Both the position numbers and the translations under genes were made by a program. Below, one piece after another: positions 34,667-42,657 of a DNA stretch of 64,000 bases (positions are counted from its first letter, which is position 1; each line of letters begins with the position of its first letter). The notes under the pieces are model-generated. The model was not told where the DNA came from, did no database searches, and saw only the letters and a program-made list of their open reading frames with translations. Source of the stretch: Herbiconiux moechotypicola (GTDB lineage Bacteria; Actinomycetota; Actinomycetes; Actinomycetales; Microbacteriaceae); NCBI RefSeq assembly GCF_024979255.1, contig NZ_JANLCN010000006.1, forward strand, positions 124,001-188,000. Reading direction: 5' to 3'.

Positions 34667-36028
34667 GTGAGCCGAGCCGTGGGGGACCGTGTGCGTTCGC
34701 TCCTGCTGCTCGCCCGCTTCGCCCGCGCGAGATGGGGGCTTCGATTCCGCTCACGCGCGCGGCTCGAGGCCTGGCAGTCGCGCCGGGTTCGACAACTCTT
34801 CCGCAGGGCTGGGCGCACGAGTTTCTACCGCCGTCTCCCGTCACGGCTCGAGTGGTTCCCCGTCATCGACAAGTCGGTGCTGCTGGCCGAGTTCGATGGG
34901 CTCAACACGCGCGGCCTGAGACTCGTCGACGCCCTCGCCGTCGCCCTCGAGGCCGAACGCAGCCGGGACTTCACACCCGTCGTCGACGGCGATGTCGTGG
35001 TGGGCCTCTCGAGCGGCACCTCGGGCACTCGCGGAGTCTTCCTCGTCGACCCCCGCGAGCGCGCGCTCTGGGCGGGTACCGTGCTCGGCCGACTGCTCGG
35101 CCGGCCAGCGCTCCGGCTCGCGCTCGACCGCCGCCGTGGCCCGCTGCGCATCGCGTTCTTCCTCCGCGCCGGCGGCGGTCTCTACGAAGCGGTCGGCAGC
35201 AACCGCGTGGACTTCTCCTGGTTCGACCTCACCCGCCCGATCGAAGACCACGTCACAGCCCTGCGCGATGCGGTCGCGGCAGGCCGGCCGCCCCACCTCC
35301 TCGTCGCGCCCGCCTCGGTGCTCGACGCCCTCGCGCGCGACGCCGTCGCCGACGAGTTCCGCCCGCTGCAGGTGATCTCGGTGGCCGAAGTGCTCGAGCC
35401 CGACATGGAGACCCGCATCGTGGCGGCGTGGGGCCGGCCGGTTCGCCAGGTGTACCAGGCCACCGAGGGCCTCCTCGCCCTCAGCTGCGAGCGCGGCTCC
35501 CTCCACCTCAACGAGGAGTCCGTCCTCGTGGAGCGCGAGTGGCTCGACGACGAGCACACCCGGTTCCGCCCCGTGGTCACCGACTTCGAGCGGCGCACCC
35601 AGCTCGTCATCCGCTACCGCCTCGACGACGTGCTCCGGATCGAACCCGCTGCCGAGGGCGAACGCTGCGCCTGCGGCCGGGTCACCGCCGTGATCGCCGC
35701 GATCGACGGGCGCGACGACGCCGTGCTCCACCTCCCCGCGGCCAACGGGCGGAGCGTGGTCGAGCTGTTCCCCGACGCCGTGCGCCAGGCGATCGCCGCC
35801 GCGCCCACCCCGCCGGGCGCCTACCGCGACTGGGCCCTCCGCCAGCACGGTCTCGAACTGCGGCTCTCCCTGCAGAACCCGGCGCCCGATGCGGAGCGCG
35901 TCGTGGCCGAGGCGCTCGCCGGCCTGCTGGACAGGTACGGATGCGCGGGCGACGTCGTGCCGACCGCCTGGGTCGAGCGCGACCCCGCGGCCAAGCTCCG
36001 CCGCATCGTGCGCGAGGCGGCCGCATGA
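34667..36028 (+). CDS. F390 synthetase-related adenylate-forming enzyme
   Basis: 453 residues. The phosphate loop of ANL/PaaK-type enzymes is visible as VVGLSSGTSGTRGVF (about residues 105-120), with the aromatic-Glu motif QVYQATEG (about residue 265) and a zinc-like CACGR motif near residue 325. It belongs to the small clade annotated as F390-synthetase-related putative adenylate-forming enzymes. It should activate a carboxylate as acyl-AMP for transfer to CoA or another thiol. It opens a four-gene operon with an SDR, a KAS III and a P450. Confidence 0.82.
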   Translation: MSRAVGDRVRSLLLLARFARARWGLRFRSRARLEAWQSRRVRQLFRRAGRTSFYRRLPSRLEWFPVIDKSVLLAEFDGLNTRGLRLVDALAVALEAERSRDFTPVVDGDVVVGLSSGTSGTRGVFLVDPRERALWAGTVLGRLLGRPALRLALDRRRGPLRIAFFLRAGGGLYEAVGSNRVDFSWFDLTRPIEDHVTALRDAVAAGRPPHLLVAPASVLDALARDAVADEFRPLQVISVAEVLEPDMETRIVAAWGRPVRQVYQATEGLLALSCERGSLHLNEESVLVEREWLDDEHTRFRPVVTDFERRTQLVIRYRLDDVLRIEPAAEGERCACGRVTAVIAAIDGRDDAVLHLPAANGRSVVELFPDAVRQAIAAAPTPPGAYRDWALRQHGLELRLSLQNPAPDAERVVAEALAGLLDRYGCAGDVVPTAWVERDPAAKLRRIVREAAA

Positions 36029-37020
36029 CCGCCTCGACCCCTCTGCGCGTTCTCGTCACCGGCGCCTCGGGGTTCGTCGGCGGGGTGCTCTTCGCCCGTC
36101 TGGACCATGACGCCGGGTTCGAGGTGAGCGGCATCGGCCGACGCCCGGGATTCCATCCCGCATACCGGAGTCTCGATCTCTCCGCGCCCGAGGCCGCAGC
36201 CGCACTCGACGACGTTCTCGCCGACCTCGCACCCGACGTCGTGGTGCACGCCGCCGCGCGCAGCGAGCCCTGGGGCACCGTTGAGCAGTTCACCGCGCAG
36301 AACGTCACGGCCACGACGCGGATCGTGAGGGCCGCGGCGCGGGCGGCGCGGAGGCCCCGGATCGTGCACATCTCCTCGGCCTCGGTGCTCTACGACGGTC
36401 ACGACCGGATCGGGGTGGCCGGAGACGCCGCTCCGGCGCGTGGTCTGGGCATCTACGCCCGCACCAAAGCGGCCGCGGAGTCCGTGGTGCGCGAATATCC
36501 GGGGGAGTGGGTGGTGCTGAGGCCCCGCGCGGTGTTCGGAGCCGGAGACACGACCCTCGTGCCGCGCCTCCTCGACGCCGCCCGTCGTGGACGCCTGCCC
36601 CGCTTCGGACAGGGGCCCGCAGGCCCGGCGCTGAGCGACCTCGTGCCTGTCGACACCCTCGTCGAGTACATCGTGCGCGCCGCGACGGCTCCGGGCGCGC
36701 GAGGCCGCACCCTGGCGGTGACGGGCGGCGATCCTGTCCGTCTCGAGCACGAAGTGTTCCGGCTGCTCGAACGCGAGGGCATCCCCCTCCCGCGGCGTAC
36801 GATTCCCCGATCCGCCGCCCTCGCCCTCGGCGCCGCGTCGGAGGCGGTCTGGCGGCTCGCACGCCGTTCGGGTGAACCCCCCGTCACGCGGTACACGGTC
36901 GCCGCCTATGCGTATTCGTTCACCTTCGACGCCCGCCCGACGGTCGACCTGCTCGGCCCGCCCCTCGTCACCACCCGCGACGGCCTCGACGCGCTGCAGC
37001 TCCGGGAGGCGGTCTCGTGA
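36025..37020 (+). CDS. NAD(P)-dependent epimerase/dehydratase (extended SDR)
   Basis: 331 residues. Rossmann motif VLVTGASGFVGG at the N-terminus, active-site Ser in HISSASVLYDG and the YxxxK pair in GIYARTKAAAE. Overall it looks like the 3-beta-hydroxysteroid dehydrogenase-like branch, which also includes OleD. ATG 36025 overlaps the previous stop (ATGA). Reduction or dehydrogenation of the beta-keto product made by the neighbouring KAS III is a reasonable inference. Confidence 0.87.
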   Translation: MTASTPLRVLVTGASGFVGGVLFARLDHDAGFEVSGIGRRPGFHPAYRSLDLSAPEAAAALDDVLADLAPDVVVHAAARSEPWGTVEQFTAQNVTATTRIVRAAARAARRPRIVHISSASVLYDGHDRIGVAGDAAPARGLGIYARTKAAAESVVREYPGEWVVLRPRAVFGAGDTTLVPRLLDAARRGRLPRFGQGPAGPALSDLVPVDTLVEYIVRAATAPGARGRTLAVTGGDPVRLEHEVFRLLEREGIPLPRRTIPRSAALALGAASEAVWRLARRSGEPPVTRYTVAAYAYSFTFDARPTVDLLGPPLVTTRDGLDALQLREAVS

Positions 37021-38045
37021 GCGCCGCGCGCATCCGGGCCAGGCTCGCCGACGTCGAGACCTTCCTGCCACCCGTCACCCGCTCGGCCGACGAGACCGAG
37101 CAGTGCCTGCGCGCCGAGAACCCCGATCTCAAGCTGCCCACCGGCCTCATCGCGCGGCTCACCGGCGTCGACCGGGTGCACCTGCGGCCCGAAGGCTGGC
37201 AGACCTCCGACCTCGCCGCAGCCGCGGCCCGGCCGGTGGCCGAGCGCGCCGGCGGTCCCGTCGACCTACTGCTGTTCGCCTCCGCGAGTCAAGACCTCAT
37301 CGAGCCCGCCACCAGCCACATCGTCGCCTCGAAGCTGGGGCTCGACTGCCCCGTGATGGACGTGAAGAACGCCTGCAACAGCGTCATCAACGCGATGGAG
37401 GTGGCGACGGCCCTGATCGAGAGCGGGCGGTACCGCCGCGTGCTCGTGGCGTCGGGGGAGCAGCCCTCGCACGCGGTGCGGTGGCGCCTCGACGGCCGGG
37501 AGCAGTTCCTGCGCAGTTTCGCGGGCTACACCATGAGCGACGCCGGGGCGGCCGTGCTGCTCGAGGCCAGTGAGGCCAGTGAGGCGGCCGCGGCCCCCGC
37601 CGGCGTGCTCGGCAGCCGTTTCGTCGCCCGCTCCGAGCACTGGCAGGTGGGCACCCTGCCCACCGGCGGCTCGGTGAACCCGCACGCGGTCGGCGGCAGC
37701 TACTTCGACATGGACGGCGCCGCCCTCCAGCGGGCCTTCGCCCGGGTGGGCGTCGGTCTGGTGCAGGAGACGCTCGACCAGCTCGGCATCGACCGCTCCG
37801 AGCTCGACTTCGTGGCGATCCACCAGGTGGCCGCCGCCTACCACGGCACCATCGTCGAGGCGCTCGGCGTCGACGTGGAGCGCACCCTGCTCACCGTCGC
37901 GGAGCACGGCAACCTGGCGTCGGTGACGCTCCCGCTGCAGCTGAGGCTCGCCCTCGACCGCGGGCTGGTCGGCGAGGGCTCGCTCGTGGCCCTCATCGGC
38001 CTCGCCGGGGGCATCTCGCTCGGGGCGATGGTGGTGCGACTGTGA
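37017..38045 (+). CDS. 3-oxoacyl-ACP synthase III family condensing enzyme
   Basis: 342 residues of the thiolase-fold KAS III family with an intact catalytic triad: Cys120 in DVKNACNSVINA, His269 in AIHQVAAAYH and Asn299 in EHGNLASVTLP. It should condense an acyl thioester with malonyl-ACP or another acyl thioester. GTG 37017 overlaps the SDR stop by four bases. A short in-frame duplication encodes EASEASEA near residue 183. The active-site surroundings differ from housekeeping FabH, so a secondary pathway is likely. Confidence 0.88.
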   Translation: MSAARIRARLADVETFLPPVTRSADETEQCLRAENPDLKLPTGLIARLTGVDRVHLRPEGWQTSDLAAAAARPVAERAGGPVDLLLFASASQDLIEPATSHIVASKLGLDCPVMDVKNACNSVINAMEVATALIESGRYRRVLVASGEQPSHAVRWRLDGREQFLRSFAGYTMSDAGAAVLLEASEASEAAAAPAGVLGSRFVARSEHWQVGTLPTGGSVNPHAVGGSYFDMDGAALQRAFARVGVGLVQETLDQLGIDRSELDFVAIHQVAAAYHGTIVEALGVDVERTLLTVAEHGNLASVTLPLQLRLALDRGLVGEGSLVALIGLAGGISLGAMVVRL

Positions 38046-39286
38046 CCGGCTCGACTGCGACGGGGGCGACGCCGCCCGGCCCCGAGCGGCGCAGCCCCGT
38101 GCGGCGCAGCCTCGAGCCGCTCGGCCTCGAGCGACGCTGGGAGGAACGGGTGCAGCGCGCCGCGCATCCGCTCGTCTACCCGCTGCTCTCCCGTGCACGC
38201 CGCCCCGTGCTGCGGGTGCCGGGCGTGGGCGTACTCGTCACCGACGCCGAGGTGCTGCGCTCGGTGCTGCTGCGGCCGGCGGCGTTCACGAAGACCGGCC
38301 CGGGGTCGCCGAGCGACCTGTGGACCCCGGTGCTCGGGCCCTCGGTGCTGCTCAACATGGAGGGCGCCGATCACCTGGCCCTGCGCAGGCGGCTGTCGCC
38401 GCTCTTCTCGCCCGCCGTGGTGAGCGAGCTCACCCGGTCGACCCTGTCCGTCGAGGCCGACCGGATGCGCCGCGCGCTCGCCGCGGGAGAGCCGGTCGAC
38501 CTCGTGGCGACGGTGCGCGAGTTCGCCGGGCGCATGATCAGCGGGCTGGTGGGCCTCGACCGCGAGGTGGTGGGCGAGGAGCTGTTCGCCAGGGTCTCGC
38601 GCATCACCGGCTACGTGCGGCTGTCGCGCCCGCGCCTCACCGACGCGCAGGTCGCCTCCGCGCGCGCGGTGCTCGACGAACTCACCCGAGGTGCCCGGGG
38701 CGCCTACCACGCCGAGGCCGACACGGTGCCGGCGAGGATGCGGGAGCTCGGCCTGAGCGAGGAGGAGGCGATGGGAGCGGTCGGCGCCTTCGTGCTCACC
38801 GGTACCGAGACGCTCGTGTCGTACCTGCCGCGGCTGATCGCCGTGCTGGCCGACACCGGCTGGCTGAGCCGTCTCGCGGCCGACCGCACGCTCGTGGCCG
38901 CCGCGGTCGCGGAGGGTCTCCGGGTGACCACGCCCTCGCCGGTCATGCTCCGCAGCGTCGTGGCCGAGGCCGACGTCGGCGGGGTCGTGGTGCGTCCGGG
39001 CGAGCGGCTCGTGCTGGCGACGTTCCTGGCCAACCGTGCCTCGGGCGCGTTCGACCCGGTGGGCAACCCGTCGGCCGACCTCAAACAGCTGTGGTTCGGT
39101 GCCGGTGCGCACTTCTGTCTCGGCGCGCCGCTGGCCATGGCGCAGATCTCGCTGGTGCTCGACGCGGTGCTCGACGCCGAGCTCGAGTCGGGCGGGGCGG
39201 GCCGGCCGCTCCGGCTGCTGAGGCGGTCTGCCCAGCGCGGTGTGCTCATCCCGGGCTACCGCCGGCTGGTGCTCGGCGCCGGCTGA
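38042..39286 (+). CDS. Cytochrome P450
   Basis: 414 residues of the soluble bacterial type. The haem ligand is Cys359 in FGAGAHFCLGAPLA. The I-helix carries LTGTET (acid-alcohol pair intact, first Ala replaced by Thr), and the K-helix ExxR is EGLR. There is no membrane anchor. The GTG start overlaps the KAS III stop (GTGA), so this is the last gene of the four-gene operon, and it probably oxidises the acyl product. A partner ferredoxin is not in the window. Confidence 0.92.
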   Translation: MTGSTATGATPPGPERRSPVRRSLEPLGLERRWEERVQRAAHPLVYPLLSRARRPVLRVPGVGVLVTDAEVLRSVLLRPAAFTKTGPGSPSDLWTPVLGPSVLLNMEGADHLALRRRLSPLFSPAVVSELTRSTLSVEADRMRRALAAGEPVDLVATVREFAGRMISGLVGLDREVVGEELFARVSRITGYVRLSRPRLTDAQVASARAVLDELTRGARGAYHAEADTVPARMRELGLSEEEAMGAVGAFVLTGTETLVSYLPRLIAVLADTGWLSRLAADRTLVAAAVAEGLRVTTPSPVMLRSVVAEADVGGVVVRPGERLVLATFLANRASGAFDPVGNPSADLKQLWFGAGAHFCLGAPLAMAQISLVLDAVLDAELESGGAGRPLRLLRRSAQRGVLIPGYRRLVLGAG

Positions 39287-39350
39287 GCGCCGAGCGGATT
39301 CGGGCGGGTGCCGGTGCGGGGCGAGCGCGGCCCGTGCCGCGGGGGTTCGG

Positions 39351-39356
39351 TAGAGT
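39351..39356 (+). promoter_or_regulatory. -10 element TAGAGT of the alcohol dehydrogenase gene
   Basis: TAGAGT lies exactly 6 bases before ATG 39363; the dehydrogenase thus has its own promoter apart from the P450 operon. Confidence 0.55.
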
Positions 39357-39362
39357 CGCAGC

Positions 39363-40400
39363 ATGCGCGCTCTGCTCTTCCACGCCGCCGGTTCGGTCTC
39401 GGTCGACGACGTTCCCGACCCGGTGATCGAGGCGTCCACCGACGCCGTCGTGCGTGTGGTCTCCACCTGCGTGTGCGGTTCCGACCTCTGGTACTACCGC
39501 GGGGAGTCCGACCGCGCTCCCGGCAGCCGCATCGGCCACGAGTTCGTGGGCGTGGTGGAGGCGGTGGGCACCGACGTGGGCACGCTGCGGGTCGGCGACT
39601 TCGTGGTGGCCCCGTTCATGTACAGCGACGGCACCTGCCCGCACTGCGTGCACGGGGTGACGAGCGCCTGCCTGCACGGGGGCTACTTCGCCGCCAAGGG
39701 CGTCGACGGCGGCCAGGGTCAGTTCGTGCGGGTGCCCCAGGCCGACGGCACGCTCGTGGTGGTGCCCGGTGGGCGGCCCGACGACGCGCTGCTGCCGCAC
39801 CTGCTCGCGCTCTCCGATGTGTACTGCACGGGCTACCACGCCGCGGTGAGTGCGGGGGTGGTTCCGGGATCCACCGTCGCCGTGGTGGGCGACGGGGCCG
39901 TGGGGCTGAGTGGGGTGCTCGCCGCGAAGCGCCTCGGCGCCGAGCGGGTGATCGCCTTGAGCCGCAACCCGGCCCGGCAGGCTGTCGCCCTCGAGTTCGG
40001 GGCCACCGACCTGGTGGAGGCTCGGGGCGCCGACGCCGTCGAGACCGTGATCGAGCTCACCGGGGGAGTGGGGGCGGATGCGACGCTCGAGTGCGTGGGC
40101 ACCGCCGAGGCGTTCTCGACGGCCTTCGCGGTGGCCCGGCCGGGCTCGAGGGTGGGGTTCGTGGGCATGCCGCACGGCATCGAGTTCCCGATCGGCATCG
40201 CCTTCTTCAACAACGTGGGCCTGGCCGGCGGCCTCGCTCCTGCCCGGCACTACCTTCCCACCCTGCTCGAGGAGGTGCTCGACGGCGTGCTGCGGCCCGG
40301 GTCGGTCTTCGACCTCACGGTCGGCCTCGAGCAGCTGCCCGACGCCTACGCCGCGATGGATGAACGTCGCGCGATCAAAGCGATGGTGAGCGTCTCGTGA
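39363..40400 (+). CDS. Zinc-dependent alcohol dehydrogenase family protein
   Basis: 345 residues. Catalytic zinc ligands are in VCGSDLWYYRG (Cys) and GHEFVGVVE (His-Glu). The structural zinc loop is reduced to CPHC plus one more Cys (GTCPHCVHGVTSACLHGG), which still gives Cys residues at the usual places. NAD(P) binding is GDGAVGLSGVLAAKRLGA. Oxidation of an alcohol is expected; the substrate is unknown. Its last 33 bases form copy 1 of a tandem duplication with the next gene start. Confidence 0.9.
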   Translation: MRALLFHAAGSVSVDDVPDPVIEASTDAVVRVVSTCVCGSDLWYYRGESDRAPGSRIGHEFVGVVEAVGTDVGTLRVGDFVVAPFMYSDGTCPHCVHGVTSACLHGGYFAAKGVDGGQGQFVRVPQADGTLVVVPGGRPDDALLPHLLALSDVYCTGYHAAVSAGVVPGSTVAVVGDGAVGLSGVLAAKRLGAERVIALSRNPARQAVALEFGATDLVEARGADAVETVIELTGGVGADATLECVGTAEAFSTAFAVARPGSRVGFVGMPHGIEFPIGIAFFNNVGLAGGLAPARHYLPTLLEEVLDGVLRPGSVFDLTVGLEQLPDAYAAMDERRAIKAMVSVS

Positions 40401-40471
40401 GCGCCCGGCTCGGTTGTGCACAGCGCGCGATCAAGGCGATGGTGAGCGTCTCGTGAGCGCCCGGCTCGGTT
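40368..40471 (+). repeat. 48-bp direct duplication at a gene junction (56-bp period)
   Basis: Copy 1 is 40368-40415 and copy 2 is 40424-40471, identical except A40379/G40435, with 8 bases between. Each copy contains the end of the dehydrogenase coding sequence, its TGA and the overlapping GTGA start. A 19-codon hybrid frame (MSARLGCAQRAIKAMVSVS) runs from GTG 40397 to TGA 40456 and again overlaps the GTG 40453 of the next gene. Confidence 0.9.
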
Positions 40472-41265
40472 TCGGCGTCGCCGTGGCGCAGTTCGCCCCC
40501 GGCCCCGGCAAGACGGAGAACCTCGCCACGATCACCCGGCTCGCCGAGGAGGCCGTGCGGCGAGGGGCATCGCTCGTGGTGTTCCCCGAGTACTCCTCCT
40601 ACTTCTCCGATCCACTCGGACCCGCCCTGGTCGAGAACGCGGAGCCGCTGGACGGCCCCTTCGTGACCGCCCTGTCGGCCCTCGCGAACCGTCTCGACGT
40701 GCACCTGGTCGCGGGAATGGTGGCCACGGCTGCCGACGCCGACCGCTTCGCGAACATCCTCGTGGCGATCTCGCCGGTCGACGGCATCGTGGCCCGCTAC
40801 AGCAAGCTGCACCTCTACGACGCGTTCGGTTCGCGTGAGAGCGACTGGGTGGAGGCCGGCGCGATCGAGCAGCCGGAGACCTTCTCGATCGAGGGTGTGA
40901 CCGTCGGACTGCAGACCTGTTACGACATCCGTTTCCCCGAGGTGTCCAGGCGACTCGTCGACGCCGGGGCCGACCTCGTGGTGGTGCCCGCCGAGTGGGT
41001 GCGCGGCCCCCTCAAGGAGCACCACTGGCGCACCCTGGTGACGGCCCGGGCGCTCGAGAACACGATCTATGTGGCCGCCGCCGACCAGACCCCGCCGATC
41101 GGGGTGGGCGCGAGCCTCGTGGTCGATCCCATGGGTGTCACGCTGGCGTCGCTCGGCGAGCGCGAAGACGTGGCCGTGGCCGAGATCGATCCCCGCCGTA
41201 TCGACGAGGTGCGCCGGGTGAACCCCGCGCTCGCGCTCCGCCGTTTCGACGTCACGCCGCGCTGA
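40453..41265 (+). CDS. Carbon-nitrogen hydrolase (nitrilase superfamily)
   Basis: 270 residues with the complete nitrilase triad: Glu46 in VVFPEYSSYF, Lys118 in RYSKLHLYD and Cys156 in LQTCYDIRFPE. It resembles Nit/omega-amidase-like enzymes that hydrolyse short amides such as 2-oxoglutaramate or deaminated glutathione. GTG 40453 is the start that matches the family and lies in the second copy of the 48-bp duplication; the original GTGA coupling was at 40397. It converges on an aminotransferase, a combination seen in the transaminase-omega-amidase pathway. Confidence 0.9.
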   Translation: MSARLGFGVAVAQFAPGPGKTENLATITRLAEEAVRRGASLVVFPEYSSYFSDPLGPALVENAEPLDGPFVTALSALANRLDVHLVAGMVATAADADRFANILVAISPVDGIVARYSKLHLYDAFGSRESDWVEAGAIEQPETFSIEGVTVGLQTCYDIRFPEVSRRLVDAGADLVVVPAEWVRGPLKEHHWRTLVTARALENTIYVAAADQTPPIGVGASLVVDPMGVTLASLGEREDVAVAEIDPRRIDEVRRVNPALALRRFDVTPR

Positions 41266-41281
41266 CAGCCGTCACGCGGCG
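41255..41281. terminator. Inverted repeat over convergent stop codons
   Basis: CGCCGCG (41255-41261) and CGCGGCG (41275-41281) can pair around a 13-base loop that holds both opposing stop codons. The region is also a near-direct repeat of GTCACGCCGCGCTGAC. A weak terminator candidate. Confidence 0.4.
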
Positions 41282-42480
41282 CTGACCGCCAGCCCCGCGA
41301 GCTGCGCGGCGGCCCGCTCGAGCACCTCGGTCTTCTTGCAGAACGCGAAGCGCACGAGGCTCGAGTACTCCCCGGCCAGCCGCGGGTGGCAGAACGCGCT
41401 GATCGGCACCCCCACCACTCCGGCGAGCGAGGGGAGTTCGCGGCAGAACGCCGCCCCGTCGTCGTAGCCGAGCGCCGCCGCATCCGCCACCACGAAGTAG
41501 GTGCCCTTCGGCACGGTGACCTCGAAGCCCGCCGCCCGGAGCCCCTCCGAGAGCAGGTCGCGCTTGCCCTGCAGGGTGGCCGCGATGCCCGAGTAGAAGT
41601 CGTCGCCGAGGCCCAGGCCCAGCGCGACCGCGGGCTGGAACGGTGCGCCGTTGACGAAGGTGAGGAACTGCTTCACCGCGAGGATCGCCGTGACGAGCTC
41701 GGGCGTGCTCACGATCCAGCCGGTCTTCCAGCCCGTGGTGCTGAAGGTCTTGCCGGCAGACGAGATCGTGACGGTGCGCTCCCTGGCTCCCGGCAGCGTG
41801 GCGACCGGCACCACGGGCACCCCGTCGAACACGAGGTGCTCGTACACCTCGTCGGTCACGATAACGGCGTCGTGGCGCTCGGCCAGCTCGACGATCAGCT
41901 CGAGGGTCTCCTTCGGCAGCACGCTGCCGGTGGGGTTGTGGGGGTTGTTGACCAGGATGAGGCGGGTGCGGTCGGTGACGGCGGCGCGCAGCTCGTCGTG
42001 GTCGGGCACGAAGCCGGGCAGGCGCAGCGGCACCGTCTTGTGCACGCCGCGGGCGAGGGAGATCAGCCCGCCGTAGGCGTCGTAGAACGGTTCGAAGGTG
42101 AGCACCTCGTCGCCCTCGTCGACGAGGGCGAGGATGGTGGCGGCTAGCGCCTCGGTGGCCCCCGCAGTGACGAGCACCTCGCGGTCGGCGTCGACCTCGA
42201 GGCCGTAGAAACGGCGCTGGTGCTCGGCGACCGCCTGGCGCAGCACCGGCATGCCGATGGCCGGAGGGTACTGGTTGAGGCCGTCGGCGATGGCCTCGCG
42301 CGCCGCCTCGAGCACGACGGCCGGGCCGTCCTCGTCGGGGAAGCCCTGACCCAGGTTGATGGCTCCGGTGGAGACGGCGAGGGCGCTCATCTCGGCGAAG
42401 ATGGTGGAGGCGATCCTGCCGTCGGTGCCGAGAAGTCCGGCGCCCCGGGCCGTGCGCTGCCAGGATCCTGTAATGGTCAT
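41272..42480 (-). CDS. PLP-dependent class I/II aminotransferase
   Basis: 402 residues, fold-type I. Motifs: AINLGQGFPDEDGP, LNQYPPAIGMPVLRQAV, VNNPHNPTG, the PLP lysine in SSAGKTFSTTGWKTGW, and the C-terminal Arg region LVRFAFCKK. This pattern is that of the kynurenine/glutamine/methionine aminotransferase and N-succinyl-diaminopimelate aminotransferase group. Placed tail-to-tail with an omega-amidase-like hydrolase, a glutamine- or methionine-type transaminase is a sensible guess. Confidence 0.9.
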   Translation of the reverse strand: MTITGSWQRTARGAGLLGTDGRIASTIFAEMSALAVSTGAINLGQGFPDEDGPAVVLEAAREAIADGLNQYPPAIGMPVLRQAVAEHQRRFYGLEVDADREVLVTAGATEALAATILALVDEGDEVLTFEPFYDAYGGLISLARGVHKTVPLRLPGFVPDHDELRAAVTDRTRLILVNNPHNPTGSVLPKETLELIVELAERHDAVIVTDEVYEHLVFDGVPVVPVATLPGARERTVTISSAGKTFSTTGWKTGWIVSTPELVTAILAVKQFLTFVNGAPFQPAVALGLGLGDDFYSGIAATLQGKRDLLSEGLRAAGFEVTVPKGTYFVVADAAALGYDDGAAFCRELPSLAGVVGVPISAFCHPRLAGEYSSLVRFAFCKKTEVLERAAAQLAGLAVSAA

Positions 42481-42657
42481 GCGGGTCTCCGATTCGGGTC
42501 GTCGCCATTGTACGGGCGCGGAACGGTCGGGATGCTCGGGGCGAGAGCGCGCCCGCTCACGGCTCGGTCATAAGCACACGGCAGTCGGTGCTCAGCCTGG
42601 TCATAGAGAACGCTCAGCTTGGCTGGCGAGGCTAGCGAGTGCTTGGAAGGAGCACTC

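Noticed and set aside
40397-40456. Independent small gene of 19 codons
   Set aside because: It is a hybrid created by the 48-bp duplication and has no conserved character; treated as a coupling leader instead.
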